DNA of 64,000 nt from Peromyscus leucopus. Taxonomy: Eukaryota > Chordata > Mammalia > Rodentia > Cricetidae. Below are positions 23,195-33,552 of the stretch, piece after piece; the stretch's first letter is position 1; each line of letters opens with the position of its first letter. The stretch spans positions 113,546,347-113,610,346 of the forward strand of contig NC_051083.1 of assembly GCF_004664715.2 (NCBI RefSeq), read 5' to 3'. Below the pieces are notes generated by a model, which did no database searches, was not told where the DNA came from, and saw only the letters and a list, made by a program, of their open reading frames with translations. The position numbers were made by a program, and so were the translations under genes.

Positions 23195-23740
23195 ATCCAT
23201 ATAATGATCTCTATAAGTACAGAAAAAGCATTTGACAAGCCAAGTTCATTCCCTCTTCCGTTAACCCTCTCTAGAAACACCTTCACACATGCATCAGATG
23301 TGAGCCCTAGTGATTCTAAGTTCAGTCAAAATGACAACGAAGATTAACCACGACACTGATAAAGCAGATCTGCCAAATTAAAAAAAAAAAAAAAACAACC
23401 TATAATTAAATATTACTTAATGCTCAAATACAATGCATTCCCTAAGATTAGGAGCAAGACATGGATATCCACTCCTACTCCTCTGTTGTTGGTTTTGTTT
23501 TGTTTTTTCGAGACAGGGTTTCTCTGTGTAGTTTTGGTGCCTGTCCTAGATCTTGCTCTGTAGACCAGGCTGGCCTCGAACTCACAGAGATCCACCTGGC
23601 TCTACCTCCCGAGTGCTGGGATTAAAGGAGTGTGCCACCATCGTCTGGCCTCCTCTGTTCAACCTTGTACCACATGCAGGTTCTAGCCAATTCAATAAGG
23701 AAAAAGAAATAAGTAGCTCATCATGAAGATGTAAAAGGAA
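23195..23740 (+). mobile_element. L1 ORF2 fragments interrupted by a B1
   Basis: Short decayed ORF2 pieces flank deletions: AGAAAAAGCATTTGACAA near 23220 and TCTAGCCAATTCAATAAGG near 23682. The target duplication CTCCTCTGTT of the inserted B1 splits the fragment. Confidence 0.65.
23488..23649 (-). mobile_element. B1 SINE
   Basis: A reversed B1 within the L1 fragment. CTCCTCTGTT at about 23476 and 23650 is its target duplication. Confidence 0.92.
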
Positions 23741-23973
23741 GAAATAATGTCAGGGATTAGCTAAGAGACAGAATGTTTACTGTGTGAGGCCTTATGTTCT
23801 TTCCCCAGCATTGCAAAAAGAAAAGAAAAAAAGAGGAGCAGATAAGAGAAGAGAGGCATGAGAGGGGAGGGGAGGGAGGGGAGGAGAATAAATCTATTTT
23901 TTTTTTCTTTTTAGAAGACATGATTATGCATAATAGAAAACTGGACAGAATATCTAAAAGAAGATAGTAGATC

Positions 23974-24120
23974 ATGACTTGGCATGGAGGCACAGCCTTT
24001 TAATCCCAGCACTCGGGAGGCAGAGACAGATTGACCTCTGTGAGTTCAAGGACAGCCTGGTCTACAAATTGAGTTCCAGGCTACCATCCAAGGCTACACA
24101 GTGAAACCTTGCTTCATAAG
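23974..24120 (+). mobile_element. B1 SINE
   Basis: TTGGCATGGAGGCACAGCCT, AATCCCAGCACTCGGGAGGC, AGGCTACACAGTGAAACC. It is diverged. Confidence 0.82.
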
Positions 24121-24189
24121 AATAATAACAAAAGCCAGTCAAAAAAACAAAAATACTAGAAGACCTAATAAGCAACCTTAAATTATTTC

Positions 24190-24330
24190 AGGATAAGGCA
24201 GGAATAGAGCCACATACCTTTAATTACAGCACTCAGGAGGCAGAGGCAGGTAGATTCCTGTGACAAGCTAGCGTGTATAATGAATTACAGACCAGCCAGG
24301 GCTTTACAAGAGCCTATTTCAGAGAGAGGG
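24190..24330 (+). mobile_element. Old B1 SINE
   Basis: ACATACCTTTAATTACAGCA, CTCAGGAGGCAGAGGCAGGT and CCAGGGCTTTACAAGAGCC. Confidence 0.75.
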
Positions 24331-24339
24331 TGGGATTGC

Positions 24340-24770
24340 AGAATAAAAGGTCAATATGCAAATGAAAATTTTATTTCTATGCATACTAACAGCAAACAAC
24401 TAGAAATGTAAATTTTAAAAGCAATATAATTTTAAAGTGTAAAAATAATAAAATACAAACAAATCTACAAGACTTGTAGTAGTGCAATTAAAGAAGACCT
24501 AAATAAATATAGGTCAATTCATGGTTCAGATAACTTGATATTATTTAATAGAAATTGTATCCAGCATAGATAGGACTACACAGTGAGACCCTGTCTAAAA
24601 AACAAAAGAAAAAATTATGTCCAAATTAATCTAGAAATTCAACAGAATCCTGATGAAAACTTCAAAAAGCTTTCTTTTAAAACCTGTATTTAAATGCAAA
24701 AGCATGAATAACAAAATAATGGAAAAGCACAAAAATCATAGCTACTGGTTTATAATAGTATTCTGTTACA
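24340..24770 (+). mobile_element. Old L1 fragments (tentative) with a B1 tail fragment
   Basis: A-rich text resembling decayed ORF2 (TCTATGCATACTAACAGCAA near 24376; ATCCTGATGAAAACTTC near 24648). A B1 3'-end fragment sits at about 24558-24605. The assignment is weak. Confidence 0.4.
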
Positions 24771-25351
24771 TGAAGGGAAGAGCCAGACATCTTAACAAGA
24801 ATGGCTAATTTTAGGACGGAGACAGGAAAACTACAAGCTCTTATAACATTTTGTGGTGCCAGAAAGTAAGGAAGCGCCCAAACAAACCAAGAAAGACCAC
24901 TTTGAGGAGAGTTCCTGTCTCAAAGAGACACAAGAACCAGCGGAAAGCATTCCTAGTGATCAAAGGCAAACTAACTTAAGCAACAAAACAGTGCACCATT
25001 GAATTATAAACCAACGCATAAAATAAATATTCATGGGTCCATAGTGTTAGACATTAATAACAAGATAAGATACAAAACGTCACATTTTTTGAAGAATCCA
25101 AAATAATTTATAGCAATAGTCAATCCTCAAAGAGAGGTAGCATTACTGGACTGTGTAGACAGACATCCTTCCAAACAGCACAACAAGGAAAACAAGCAGC
25201 GGATACAATTTGACCAAGTACTACCCAAGCCAGTGGTCCAGGGCCCTATCAGTGGTGAAAAGTCAAACTGTAACTGTACCTTGGATACAATAGGATGAAA
25301 TGGCATTCTATTTCTGTAGTCTAGCAGTACTGAAAGCTATGCATGAGGAAA
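24771..25351. other. Intergenic, no feature recognised
   Basis: AT-rich unassigned sequence. Confidence 0.35.
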
Positions 25352-25495
25352 ACAAGAGCTAGGATGGCACAAGTCTGCAGTCCCAGGACTCTGGAAGCTA
25401 AAGCAAGAAAGAGGATCACATACGCAAGGCCAATCTAGGCTGCATAACAAGCTCTAGCCAGCCACACTACATAGTTAGACTCTATTTCAGAAACA
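25352..25495 (+). mobile_element. Old B1 SINE
   Basis: GAGCTAGGATGGCACAAGTC, TGCAGTCCCAGGACTCTGGA, TTAGACTCTATTTCAGAAAC. Confidence 0.65.
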
Positions 25496-25667
25496 AGAAG
25501 AAAGCAACACTTCAATTCCAACAAAGAGATATTCTACAAAAGACCTCATCAGTACTCCGGAAAGTGTCAAGGTCGCTGAGAGCAAGGCGAGTCTGAGAGA
25601 CTGTGACAAACAAGAGGAATCTAAGGACATCTGACGATTAAATATAGTTGGCATTCTGGATAAGAGT

Positions 25668-25812
25668 CTGGAACAGTGCCAAGTGGCTCATGCCTTTGAT
25701 CCCAGCACTTGGGAGGCAGAGACAGGGGAACCTCTGTGAGTTTGAGGCCAGCCTGGTTTACATACAGATTTCCAGGAAAACCAGAGATACATAGTAAGAC
25801 CCTGTCTCAGAA
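25668..25812 (+). mobile_element. B1 SINE
   Basis: GCTCATGCCTTTGATCCCAG, TGAGGCCAGCCTGGTTTAC, GACCCTGTCTCAGAAAT, with a (TTAA)n-type tail. Confidence 0.85.
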
Positions 25813-25861
25813 ATAATTAATTAATTAATTAAAAATTTTAAGATAAAAAATAAAGAAATGA

Positions 25862-26010
25862 AATATGGTGACACATGCCTTTAATCCCAGCACTTGGGAG
25901 GCAGAAGCAGGTGAATCTTTTTGAGTTCGAGGCCAGCCTGGGCTACAGAGTGAGTTCCAGGACAGCCAGGACTGTTACACAGAGAAACCCTGTCTCAAAA
26001 AACCAAAAAT
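25862..26010 (+). mobile_element. B1 SINE
   Basis: ATATGGTGACACATGCCTTT ... CACAGAGAAACCCTGTCTCA, then an AAACC tail that leads directly into a GATA repeat. Confidence 0.9.
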
Positions 26011-26012
26011 AA

Positions 26013-26096
26013 ATAGATAGGTAGATAGATAGATGATAGATAGATAGATAGATAGATGATAGATAGGTAGATAGATAGATAGATAGATAGATAGAT

Positions 26097-26144
<48 letters not shown>
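26013..26144 (+). repeat. (GATA)n microsatellite
   Basis: About 130 bp of GATA with GATG and GGTA interruptions, grown from the A-tail of the preceding B1. Confidence 0.95.
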
Positions 26145-26145
<1 letters not shown>

Positions 26146-26414
26146 GTGATTAAAGATTCTGGAACAGAAAAAGGATAAATTCTAAGAAAATATGAATACA
26201 ATAAATAGGAAAAAAACTAAAAATAATATGAATATAGTATGAACTTTGATTAATAACAATGTATCAATTCAGTGTTATAATAGTAGGAAATCAGATGCAG
26301 AAGTATATTAAAAAATAATACCCAGTGGGGGAGAGGATAACTATAATAGAGCCCCTATCTAGCATGCATGAGGACATCTGGGTCCCTTCTGTAGCACAAA
26401 ATTTTTTTTAAAGA

Positions 26415-26648
26415 CAGAGTGTGGGGTTATAGAGATGGCCAGGGGGGTTAGGAGAATTTCCTACTCTTTTTTTAAGATTTATTTTATGTACATAGTGTTC
26501 TATCTGCATGTACACCTGCATGCTACAAGAGGGTATCAGATCCCATTATAGATGACTATGAACCACCATGTGGTTGCTGGGAATTGAACTCAGAACCTCT
26601 GGAAGAGCAGCCAGTGCTCTTAACCTCTGAGCCATCTCTCCAGCCCCC
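26415..26648 (-). mobile_element. B2 SINE (reversed), next to a forward SINE stub
   Basis: A reversed B2 at about 26464-26648 (TTTTTTTAAGATTTATTTTA ... GCCATCTCTCCAGCCCC). The 50 bp before it (GGGGTTATAGAGATGGCCAG) look like the 5' stub of a forward tRNA-type SINE. Confidence 0.85.
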
Positions 26649-26719
26649 TATAAATTTAAAAAAAAAAAACAGAAATCACTCAATGTAATTAATCACTTTA
26701 AGAAAATTAAGTAAAAATT

Positions 26720-26801
26720 CGGGTTGGGGATTTAGCTCAGTGGTAGAGTGCTTGCCTAGCAAGCGTAAGGCCCTGGGTTCGATCCTCAGCTCAAAAAAAA
26801 A
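26720..26801 (+). mobile_element. ID element, young insertion
   Basis: GGGTTGGGGATTTAGCTCAG, GTGGTAGAGTGCTTGCCTAG and GGCCCTGGGTTCGATCC give a near-intact tRNA-Ala-like ID core and an A-tail. It is flanked by a perfect duplication AAAATTAAGTAAAAATTC (about 26702-26719 and 26799-26816). Confidence 0.95.
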
Positions 26802-26911
26802 ATTAAGTAAAAATTCAAATATTCACTTTATTAAATGCAGAAAATGTTTGAAAAAATTTAGAAATTTTTGACAAGATGGGAATATAAAGTCTAATAATAA
26901 GGATCTATGCA

Positions 26912-27140
26912 AGAGGAGTTGAACTGATGTCTCAGAAGTTAAGAGTGCTTGTTGCTTTTGCTGAGGATCCTGATTCTGTTCTTAGCACCCACATGGTGGC
27001 TCAAAACCATCTGTAACTTCAGCTCTAAGGGATCCAACAAGCTCTTCTGACTTACAAAGGCTGGTGCATACATGTGGTGCATAAACATATACTTAGGCAC
27101 ACACACATACACATAAAATAAAATAATTATTTTTAAATCT
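26912..27140 (+). mobile_element. B3 SINE
   Basis: AGTTGAACTGATGTCTCAGA, TTAGCACCCACATGGTGGCT, CATGTGGTGCATAAACATA and an AATAAAATAATTATT tail. Confidence 0.82.
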
Positions 27141-27146
27141 CTGAAA

Positions 27147-27650
27147 GTGCCAGGTGTGGTAGCAGAAGACAGGGTCACAATTTCATGTTGCAGAATATTT
27201 GTACACTGTGAAGATGTGTCTTTGCCAAGGCTACTTCTGATTAGTTTTAAAAAGAGCTGAATGGCCAGTAGCTAGGCAGGAGAGAATAGGTAGAACTTAT
27301 GGGAAAAGATAGGAATGCAAAGAGAAGAATCTAAGCATGTGGGAGATGCCAGCAAGATGCCAGGGAGACACTGAAGAGGTCAGACACATGGTACAGAATA
27401 AAGGTAATAGAGCCATGTAGCAGAACATAGATTAATAAAAGCACATTAATTTAAGTTATAAGAGCTAGTGGGACAAGCCTAAGCTAAAAGCCAAGCTTTC
27501 ATAATTAATAATAAGTCTCCATGTCATTATTTGTGGGCTGGTAGTCCTGACAAGAAAGTACTACTACAATTTCAAGGCCAGCCTGGTCTACATAGTGAGT
27601 TCCAGATCAGTCTGGGGCTAAGGTAAGATCCTGCCTCAGAAAAAGACTCA
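27147..27650 (+). mobile_element. B1 SINE split by a solo LTR
   Basis: The left piece is GTGCCAGGTGTGGTAGCAGA...ATTTCA. The right piece is ATTTCAAGGCCAGCCTGGTC...GATCCTGCCTCAG. The split falls at the LTR target duplication. Confidence 0.8.
27186..27568 (+). mobile_element. Solo LTR with perfect 6-bp target duplication
   Basis: It begins TGTTGCAGAATATT and ends AGTACTACTACA (TG...CA), 383 bp. ATTTCA stands on both sides (27180-27185 and 27569-27574). Six-bp duplications are typical of class II (ERVK-type) elements. The U5-like end contains TAATAAGTCTCCATGTCATT. No internal viral genes are present. Confidence 0.85.
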
Positions 27651-27768
27651 GTGAACATCTTACAGGACCAGGGAGACAGCTCAGCCAGTAAAAGTGCTTA
27701 CAGCACAAGCCTGACAACCTGAGTTCACCATTTCCAGATCCCCCCTTAAAAAGTCACTTCTAAGTCAG

Positions 27769-27920
27769 TTGGTGGTGGCGCATGCCTTTGATCCCAGAAC
27801 TTGGGAGGCAGAGGCAGGCAGATCTCTGTGAGTTTGAGCCCAGCCTGGTCTACAGAGCAAGATCCAGGTCAGCCAGGGATGTTACACAGAGAAAACCTGT
27901 CATTAAAAAAAAAAAAAAAA
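27769..27920 (+). mobile_element. B1 SINE
   Basis: GTTGGTGGTGGCGCATGCCT ... TTACACAGAGAAAACCTGTC with an (A)17 tail. Confidence 0.9.
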
Positions 27921-28123
27921 AGGCCACTTACAATCCCCGCCCTCCTACAGTGAGGGAGATGGGAGAACTGGCCAGCTAGCCTGGAGTACACAGCGCAGCG
28001 ACAGAAGAAGGGAGAGAGATCTGCCTCAGCAGGTGGAAAGAGAAAATCGACTTCTGAAAAGTTGCCTTTGACCAACACACCAATGCCATGGCATGAGCAT
28101 ATATGCTGCAAGTGTGCATGTGA

Positions 28124-28130
<7 letters not shown>

Positions 28131-28181
<51 letters not shown>
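28131..28181 (+). repeat. (GA)n microsatellite
   Basis: About 25 GA units following a short CA run, within the B3 tail. Confidence 0.95.
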
Positions 28182-28183
<2 letters not shown>

Positions 28184-28224
28184 AATTGAATGTTAAATAA
28201 AAGAAAAATCTTAACAGCAAACAT

Positions 28225-28563
28225 ATTTAATGGTGAACTCCAAAAGAACTGAAGGTAAGAAAAGATGTCTGCTTTATTTCATTTCAAGTTTGTCCTGGAT
28301 ATTCTAACCAGTGCAATAAGGCAAAGAAAAGAAACGAAAGCACTCATTTGGGAAAAGAAGAAACGCTGGTGAGAACTGTTGGTAGGAATGCAAACCGGTA
28401 CAACCACTATGGAAATTAATAAGGAGATTGCTCAAAAATTAAAAATAGAACTACCAAATGACCCAGAGATTCCACTCCTGAATATGTACCTGAAAGACTA
28501 AGTCAGCATAGCACAGAGCTAATTACACAACCATGTTTACTGATGCAATATTCACAATAGCCT

Positions 28564-28605
<42 letters not shown>

Positions 28606-29015
28606 GTATGTATGTATGTACAACAAGCATGGATGTCCATCAGTAGATAAGAAAATGTGTTATAAACACAGTGGAATTTTGTTCAGGTATATAAAAGAAT
28701 AAAATCACAGCAGTTGCAGAAATGAATGCAACTGGAGATCATTATGTTAAGTGAAATAAACAAAAATAAATAAATATAGCATTTTTTTCTCATATGTGGG
28801 ATTGAATTTTTAATTTGTGTGAGGACCAGTGACTGGATAAATAAAATGTGGCATAACTATACAGTTGGAGATTGTTCACCAATAAGAAATGAAGTGCTCA
28901 GAGCCATGATGTCTTCCAGGCCCAAGCTGCTTCCATGTCTGGGTCTGTGGTCCAGCTGCAGCTGGGGTCTATGTTGATATCTGTGGCCCTCACTACTTGG
29001 AGACTTCATTAGGAT
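28225..29015 (+). mobile_element. Old L1 3' end (ORF2 tail plus 3' UTR)
   Basis: Decayed ORF2 C-terminal sequence (GGTAGGAATGCAAACCGGTA, TATGGAAATTAATAAGGAGA, GAATGCAACTGGAGATCATT) runs to about 28900. Rodent L1 3'-UTR-like text (GGGGTCTATGTTGATATCTG) then runs to about 29015. Within it is a CA/CG/GTAT repeat at 28563-28620. Confidence 0.72.
28563..28620 (+). repeat. (CA)n-(GTAT)n compound microsatellite
   Basis: CA units with a CGCGCGCG core, followed by four GTAT units. Confidence 0.9.
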
Positions 29016-29225
29016 CGCCTTCATATATTTTAGGAATTTTCCACTGCACTAGGTTTTCATACCACCCCTCAAATGTCTAGCTGTCTCTCCACATTCCCTC
29101 CCTCAACCCCAACTCTCCTCCCCACTCAACGCCCTTCTGGCTTTTAAAGTCTCCATTGAGAAGTCGGGTGTCATTCTAATAGGTCTGCCTTTATATATCA
29201 CTTGGTCTTTTCCCCTTACAGCTTT

Positions 29226-29384
29226 GTTGCTGTTTTGTTTTTTGAGACAGGGTTTCTCTGTGTAACTGCCTTGGCTGTCCTGGAACTCACTTTGAGGACC
29301 AGGGTGGCCTCGAACTCACAGAAATCCTCCTGCCTCTGCCTCCTGAGTGCTGGGATTAAAGGCGTGAGCCGCCACTACCCACCC
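29226..29384 (-). mobile_element. B1 SINE inside antisense L1 ORF1
   Basis: A reversed B1 (TTTTTTGAGACAGGGTTTCT ... AAAGGCGTGAGCCGCCACTA). CCTTACAGCTTT / CCTTGCAGCTTT flank it. Confidence 0.9.
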
Positions 29385-30291
29385 CCCTTGCAGCTTTCAA
29401 TATTCTTTCTTTGTTCTGTGTGTCTAGTCTTTGGACTATTATGTGCCATAGGGACTTTCTTTTCTAGCCCAATCTATTTGGGGCACTGTATGCCTTTGTA
29501 TCTTTACAAGCATCTCCTTCTTTAGGTTAGGAAATTTTTATTCTATGATTTTGTTGAAGATATTTTCTGGGCTTTTGAGCAGGGAATCTTCTCTTTTTTC
29601 TATTGCTATTATTCTTAGGTTTGGTCTTTTCACAGTGTCCCAGGTTTCTTGGATGTCTTGTGTCAGAGCTTTTTAGATTTAACATTTTCTTTGACCAATG
29701 TATCCATTTCTTCTATCATATCTTCAACACCTGAGATTATCTCTCTTCTAGCACTTTTATTCTGTTGGTGACCCTTGCCTCTGTAGTTTGGGTTCAAATT
29801 CCTAATTTTTCCATTCCCAGAATTCCCTCAGTTTGGGTTATTGATCCTATTCCCATTTTTAAGTCTTGAACAATTTTATTCATTTCCTTCCATTGTTTGT
29901 GTTTCCCTGGGTTTCTTTACGGGTTTTATTAATTTCCTCTTTAATGACTTTTATCATATTGATAAAGGCTGTGTTAAGGTCCTTTTTCTTGTGCTTCAGC
30001 TATTGGAATATTCAGGGCCTGCTGCGGTAGGATTGTTGGGCTCTAGCGGAAACATATTGCCTTGGTTGTTATTGATTGTGTTTTTTTTTTTTTTTTTTTT
30101 TGTTTTTTCGAACAGGTTTCTCTGCTTTGGCTTTCTGAGCTAACTTGAGCATGCTGCTCGAATCATTAGGCTGAAGCTGATTAGTGAGCATCTAGGATGC
30201 TGATTAGGCACTGTTGTTTTTGTCTTTGTTGGATGGGTGTTTTGTTCCTTGGTTTCTGTTTCTTCGCTGGATTTTAGAAGAATGTGTGTTT

Positions 30292-30326
30292 GTTTGTTTG
30301 TTTGTTTGTTTGTTTGTTTGTTTAGA
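30292..30326 (+). repeat. (TTTG)n simple repeat
   Basis: Eight to nine TTTG units inside the L1 5'-UTR-derived region. Confidence 0.92.
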
Positions 30327-30542
30327 ATGGCTGTGTGTTTCCAGGGAGGAAATTTTCTGTGGACATGATAGGTGTGGCCCACTGGGGGTTAAAATGTGTT
30401 TCAGGGCATTGAAAGCTGATAGGAATGGGGATAGGTTAGGGGTCTCAAGCAAGTGGTTCACGGGAGGGAGGAAAGCAGAGTGTTCCACCAGGGTCTGCTT
30501 GTTTAGTCCCCTTAGAATGGGTGTAGAGAGTGGAGAGGACAC

Positions 30543-31180
30543 CCAGAAGGTCTGCTGTAGAGCTGGGGGTGAGACTGGGGGAGTGTATCTGGAGGGACAG
30601 AAGAGGGGGGTGGATCTACACTCAGCCTCCCTGTGCCCATGGCAGGCGTGGCCTGTGGGTTAGCAGGGGGTGTCTGCTGGAGTTGGGAGCATGAATAAAG
30701 CAATAAGTGGGGGAAGGGAGGTTAGGAGAAGATCTGTGGGAACCACAGGAGATGGCGCAGGAGGACAGGGAAGGCTGCAGCAGGTATTCTCTTGCAGAGC
30801 TGGCCATGAGACTGGGGGATTGAGTCTGGAAGGACAGAGGGAGAGGTGAAGATCTGTAGTCAGCCTCCCTGCTTCCCTGGCAGGCGTGGCCTGGGGATTA
30901 GCAGGGAGTGCCTGCTGGAGTTGGGAGCTGTTTCCCCAACCTGCTCAGCTGATGTGTTTCCCTGGAGAAGTCCTGCTGGTATTGGAGGCTGGGAAAATGG
31001 GATGTGTTGGGGGCAGGAAGGTTGGAGGAGTGATCCGCTGAGGATGGGGTCAGAGAGGAAAGGAAGATCACAGCAGGTGTTCTGCTACAGAGCTGGGGAT
31101 GAGACTAGGGGATTGGATCTGAAGGAACAGAAGGAGAGGTGAAGCTCTGCCCTCAGCCTACTTGTTTCCCTGGCAGGAGC
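30543..31180 (-). promoter_or_regulatory. Tandem L1 5'-UTR monomers (relic promoter)
   Basis: Repeated blocks AGAGCTGG..TGAGACT (30559, 30796, 31089) and GGCAGGCGTG (30641, 30879; decayed at 31172) give periods of about 237 and 293 bp. Tandem 5'-UTR monomers act as promoters in rodent L1s. Activity here is unknown. Confidence 0.65.
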
Positions 31181-31488
31181 CAATCTAAAACAAGTTTTAA
31201 AACACTGAGTTGTACACTTAAAGCAGAATGAGCTGATACTCACAATAAGCTGAATTCACAGCACATTTTAAAATCTCAATTGCAAATTGGTCTCCCTAAA
31301 TTCCTACTCCACAGGAAAGTCAGTCAGATCTTCTGGGCCTGGCAGCTGAAGACGATACTGCCCTGGGACCTCTGTCCCCAATGACCACAGAGGAACCTGG
31401 GGTGTGGTGATGTATTGTGTCCCCCAATATACTGTGTCTCCCAATAAAATTTACCTGAGGATCAGAGGGAAAAAAAATATCAATTGCA
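31181..31488. other. Intergenic, unassigned repeat-like fragment
   Basis: GTGTGGTGATGTATTGTGTC and CAATAAAATTTACCTGAGGA at 31396-31470 look like the end of a rodent LTR-type repeat that often carries a B1. It is not named. Confidence 0.4.
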
Positions 31489-31640
31489 AAGCCAGGTTTG
31501 GTGGTGCACACCTTTAACCACAGCACTCTGAAGGCAGAGGCAGGCCTATCTCTGTGAGTTCAAGGCCAGCCTGGTCTACAGAGCCAGTTCCAGGACAGCC
31601 AGGACTACACAGAGAAACTCTGTCTCGAAAAAACAAACAA
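31489..31640 (+). mobile_element. B1 SINE
   Basis: GCCAGGTTTGGTGGTGCACA ... CACAGAGAAACTCTGTCTCG with an AAAC tail. Confidence 0.92.
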
Positions 31641-31921
31641 AACGCACACAGTTGTGCTATGTTACAAATTTTGCCTCTGCCTGGGTCTTTGTGAAACATA
31701 AGTCAAATGAAATATAAATCTATTTGTGGGGTGGAGGTATACATACACATACACACAATAATTTTTGTTATTTTCACTTGTTTGTGAATTTGCTTATATT
31801 TTTATTCACCAGCAATCACTAATAATTTAATAAAGAGCAAACATTTTTCACTAATTACATATCTTCCATAACTCCTATACCCCACTATACATTTTACCTC
31901 TACAATTAAGTACTTAACTCT
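31641..31921. other. Intergenic, no feature recognised
   Basis: AT-rich unassigned sequence. Confidence 0.35.
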
Positions 31922-32122
31922 TGTACTAGTTTGAGTGAGATGTTCCCCATAGGCTCAGATATTTGAACACTTGGGCCCCCCGGTTCGAGGTACTATTTTA
32001 AGAGTTTTAGGAGTCGTGGCCCTGCTGAAGGAAGCATGTCACTGGAATGGGGTTTGAAAGTTTACAGCCTTGCCCGACATCCAATTCACTCTGCTTCTGT
32101 TTGCATTAAAAGATGTGATCTC

Positions 32123-32240
32123 AAGCTGGCTATGGTGGTTGTTGCCTTCAATTCCAGCACTCAAGAGGCAGAGGCCGTATCAGACATACATAGTCAGTTC
32201 CAGGCTATCCAGAGCTACATAGTGATACCCTGGGGGGGGG
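32123..32240 (+). mobile_element. B1 SINE, internally deleted
   Basis: GCTGGCTATGGTGGTTGTTG, ATTCCAGCACTCAAGAGGCA, then directly ACATACATAGTCAGTTCCAG. About 25 bp of the B1 middle are missing. Confidence 0.8.

Positions 32241-32242
<2 letters not shown>

Positions 32243-32307
<65 letters not shown>
32243..32307 (+). repeat. (GA)n microsatellite
   Basis: About 32 GA units after a G-run, at the B1 tail. Confidence 0.95.
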
Positions 32308-32313
<6 letters not shown>

Positions 32314-32756
32314 TGATCTCTCAGTTTCCTGTTTCCATGCTTGCCACTTTGTGCCATGCTTTCCTGCTAGGCTTGATTCTTATCCCTTGGGACCCATAAG
32401 CCAAAATAAACAATTTCTTCTATTAAGTTGCTTCTGACTATGGCATTTTATCACACCAACAGAAAGGTGACTCTCAAACTATATAACTCTCAAACTACCA
32501 AAATATAAGACTGAATTTTTAGTCACACTCCACAATTGCCTCTATCCATTCCCTCACCAGTCTTCTGCAGCTGACAGTAAGTAGCCTACTACCCAGTCAC
32601 TTGATGAAGCCAGTACTTTGGGCTGAATCTTTCTCTTTCCTCCCACATTCTTCTGGTAGGTCCATCAGTGACTCTGTCTCCAAAGCTGCCACCTTATTCC
32701 AACCCACCACCTTCTCTTGCTGTCTGCACAATAGATTCCTGGCTGCTCTCTGATTC

Positions 32757-32766
32757 TCGTTTCTTT

Positions 32767-32831
<65 letters not shown>

Positions 32832-33006
32832 TTTTTTCTTTTTTTTCTTTTGGTTTGGTTTTGTTTGGTTTGTTTTTTCACGACAGGGTTTCTCTGTGTA
32901 ACAGAACCCTGGCTGTCCTGGAACTCGCTCTGTATACTGGCCTGGAGCTCACAGAGATCTGCCTGGCTCCTGAGTGCTGGGATTACAGGCGTGTCACCAC
33001 GCCCAG
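32757..33006 (-). mobile_element. B1 SINE with (TTTC)n tail
   Basis: A TTTC repeat at 32760-32830 and T/G-rich tail lead into a reversed B1 (ACGACAGGGTTTCTCTGTGT ... CAGGCGTGTCACCACGCCCA). The repeat evidently grew from the B1 tail. Confidence 0.9.
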
Positions 33007-33409
33007 TTTTGTCTCCGCCTCTGTTCCTGCCCATCTCCAATCCATTCTCCACATAGCAGGAAAATGGTATTTATAAAATTCAAAATGTCACTCTCACTAC
33101 ATGTTTGTGACCCATTTTACTTGCAGTAAAATTCAAATTCTTTCATCATCTATGAGGTCCTACATGACCTGAACTCTATCTCTCCACCCTTGCCTGTTAT
33201 TACCTTCTTATTCACAGTGGTGTAGCCTTTCTGTTTCTAAAATACTGTAAGGTCTTCCCAACCCTGAGTGGCTGTGTGTACATTGTTGATTCTGCCCTGA
33301 ACATTCTTCCCCATTCTTTGCAAAACTGGTTCCTTCTCATCCTTTAGGTTTTAGCAACAATATGGCATTGACATTCCTAGAATTCTACATTAGAGGAAAC
33401 TGGAAGGGC
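33007..33409. other. Intergenic, apparently unique
   Basis: No recognised gene or repeat. Confidence 0.4.
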
Positions 33410-33552
33410 CAGGCATGGTGGTGCGTGCCTTTAATTCCAGCATTTGGGAGGCAGAGGCAGGCAGATCTCTGAGTTTGAGGTAAGCTTGGTCTACAGAGTG
33501 AGTTTCAGGACAGCCAGAGCTACACAGAGAAACCTTTTCTCAAAAAAAGAAC
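33410..33552 (+). mobile_element. B1 SINE
   Basis: GGGCCAGGCATGGTGGTGCG ... ACACAGAGAAACCTTTTCTC with an A-rich tail. Confidence 0.9.

Larger units (their letters stand above)
27664..28200 (+). mobile_element. B3-family SINE split by a B1
   Basis: The 5' piece (27664-27757) has GGGAGACAGCTCAGCCAGTA. The 3' piece (27921-28200) has GTGCGTG-type TGGCATGAGCATATATGCTG after an internal GTACACAGCGCAGCGACAG spacer. A GA repeat lies at its tail. Confidence 0.72.
29030..31180 (-). mobile_element. L1 5' end in antisense: ORF1 relic plus tandem 5'-UTR monomers
   Basis: Read on the minus strand, 31180 down to about 30000 is L1 5' UTR. It contains three related monomer units: AGAGCTGGNNNTGAGACT begins at 30559, 30796 and 31089. 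From about 30000 to 29050 follows decayed ORF1, with a coiled-coil segment near 29680-29760 and an RRM-like segment near 29400-29550. The coding frame is broken and a B1 is inserted, so it is non-functional. The ORF1 3' end, ORF2 and 3' UTR are absent. Confidence 0.78.
31922..32470 (+). mobile_element. MaLR-type LTR split by B1 and (GA)n
   Basis: It starts TGTACTAGTTTGAGTGAGAT and ends near CACACCAACAGAAAGGTGAC. AAGCCAAAATAAACAATTTC precedes the end (polyadenylation-signal region). A B1 (32123-32240) and a GA repeat interrupt it. Confidence 0.72.

Noticed and set aside
26730..26790. tRNA-like gene with A and B boxes
   Set aside because: It is an ID SINE: the sequence continues into an A-tail and has target duplications. 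It is not a functional tRNA gene.
28131..28181. Long Ser/Leu-repeat ORFs on the minus strand
   Set aside because: They are frames through the GA repeat.
32036..32437. 133-codon ORF with Arg-Glu repeats
   Set aside because: A frame through a MaLR LTR, a B1 and a GA repeat; not a gene.
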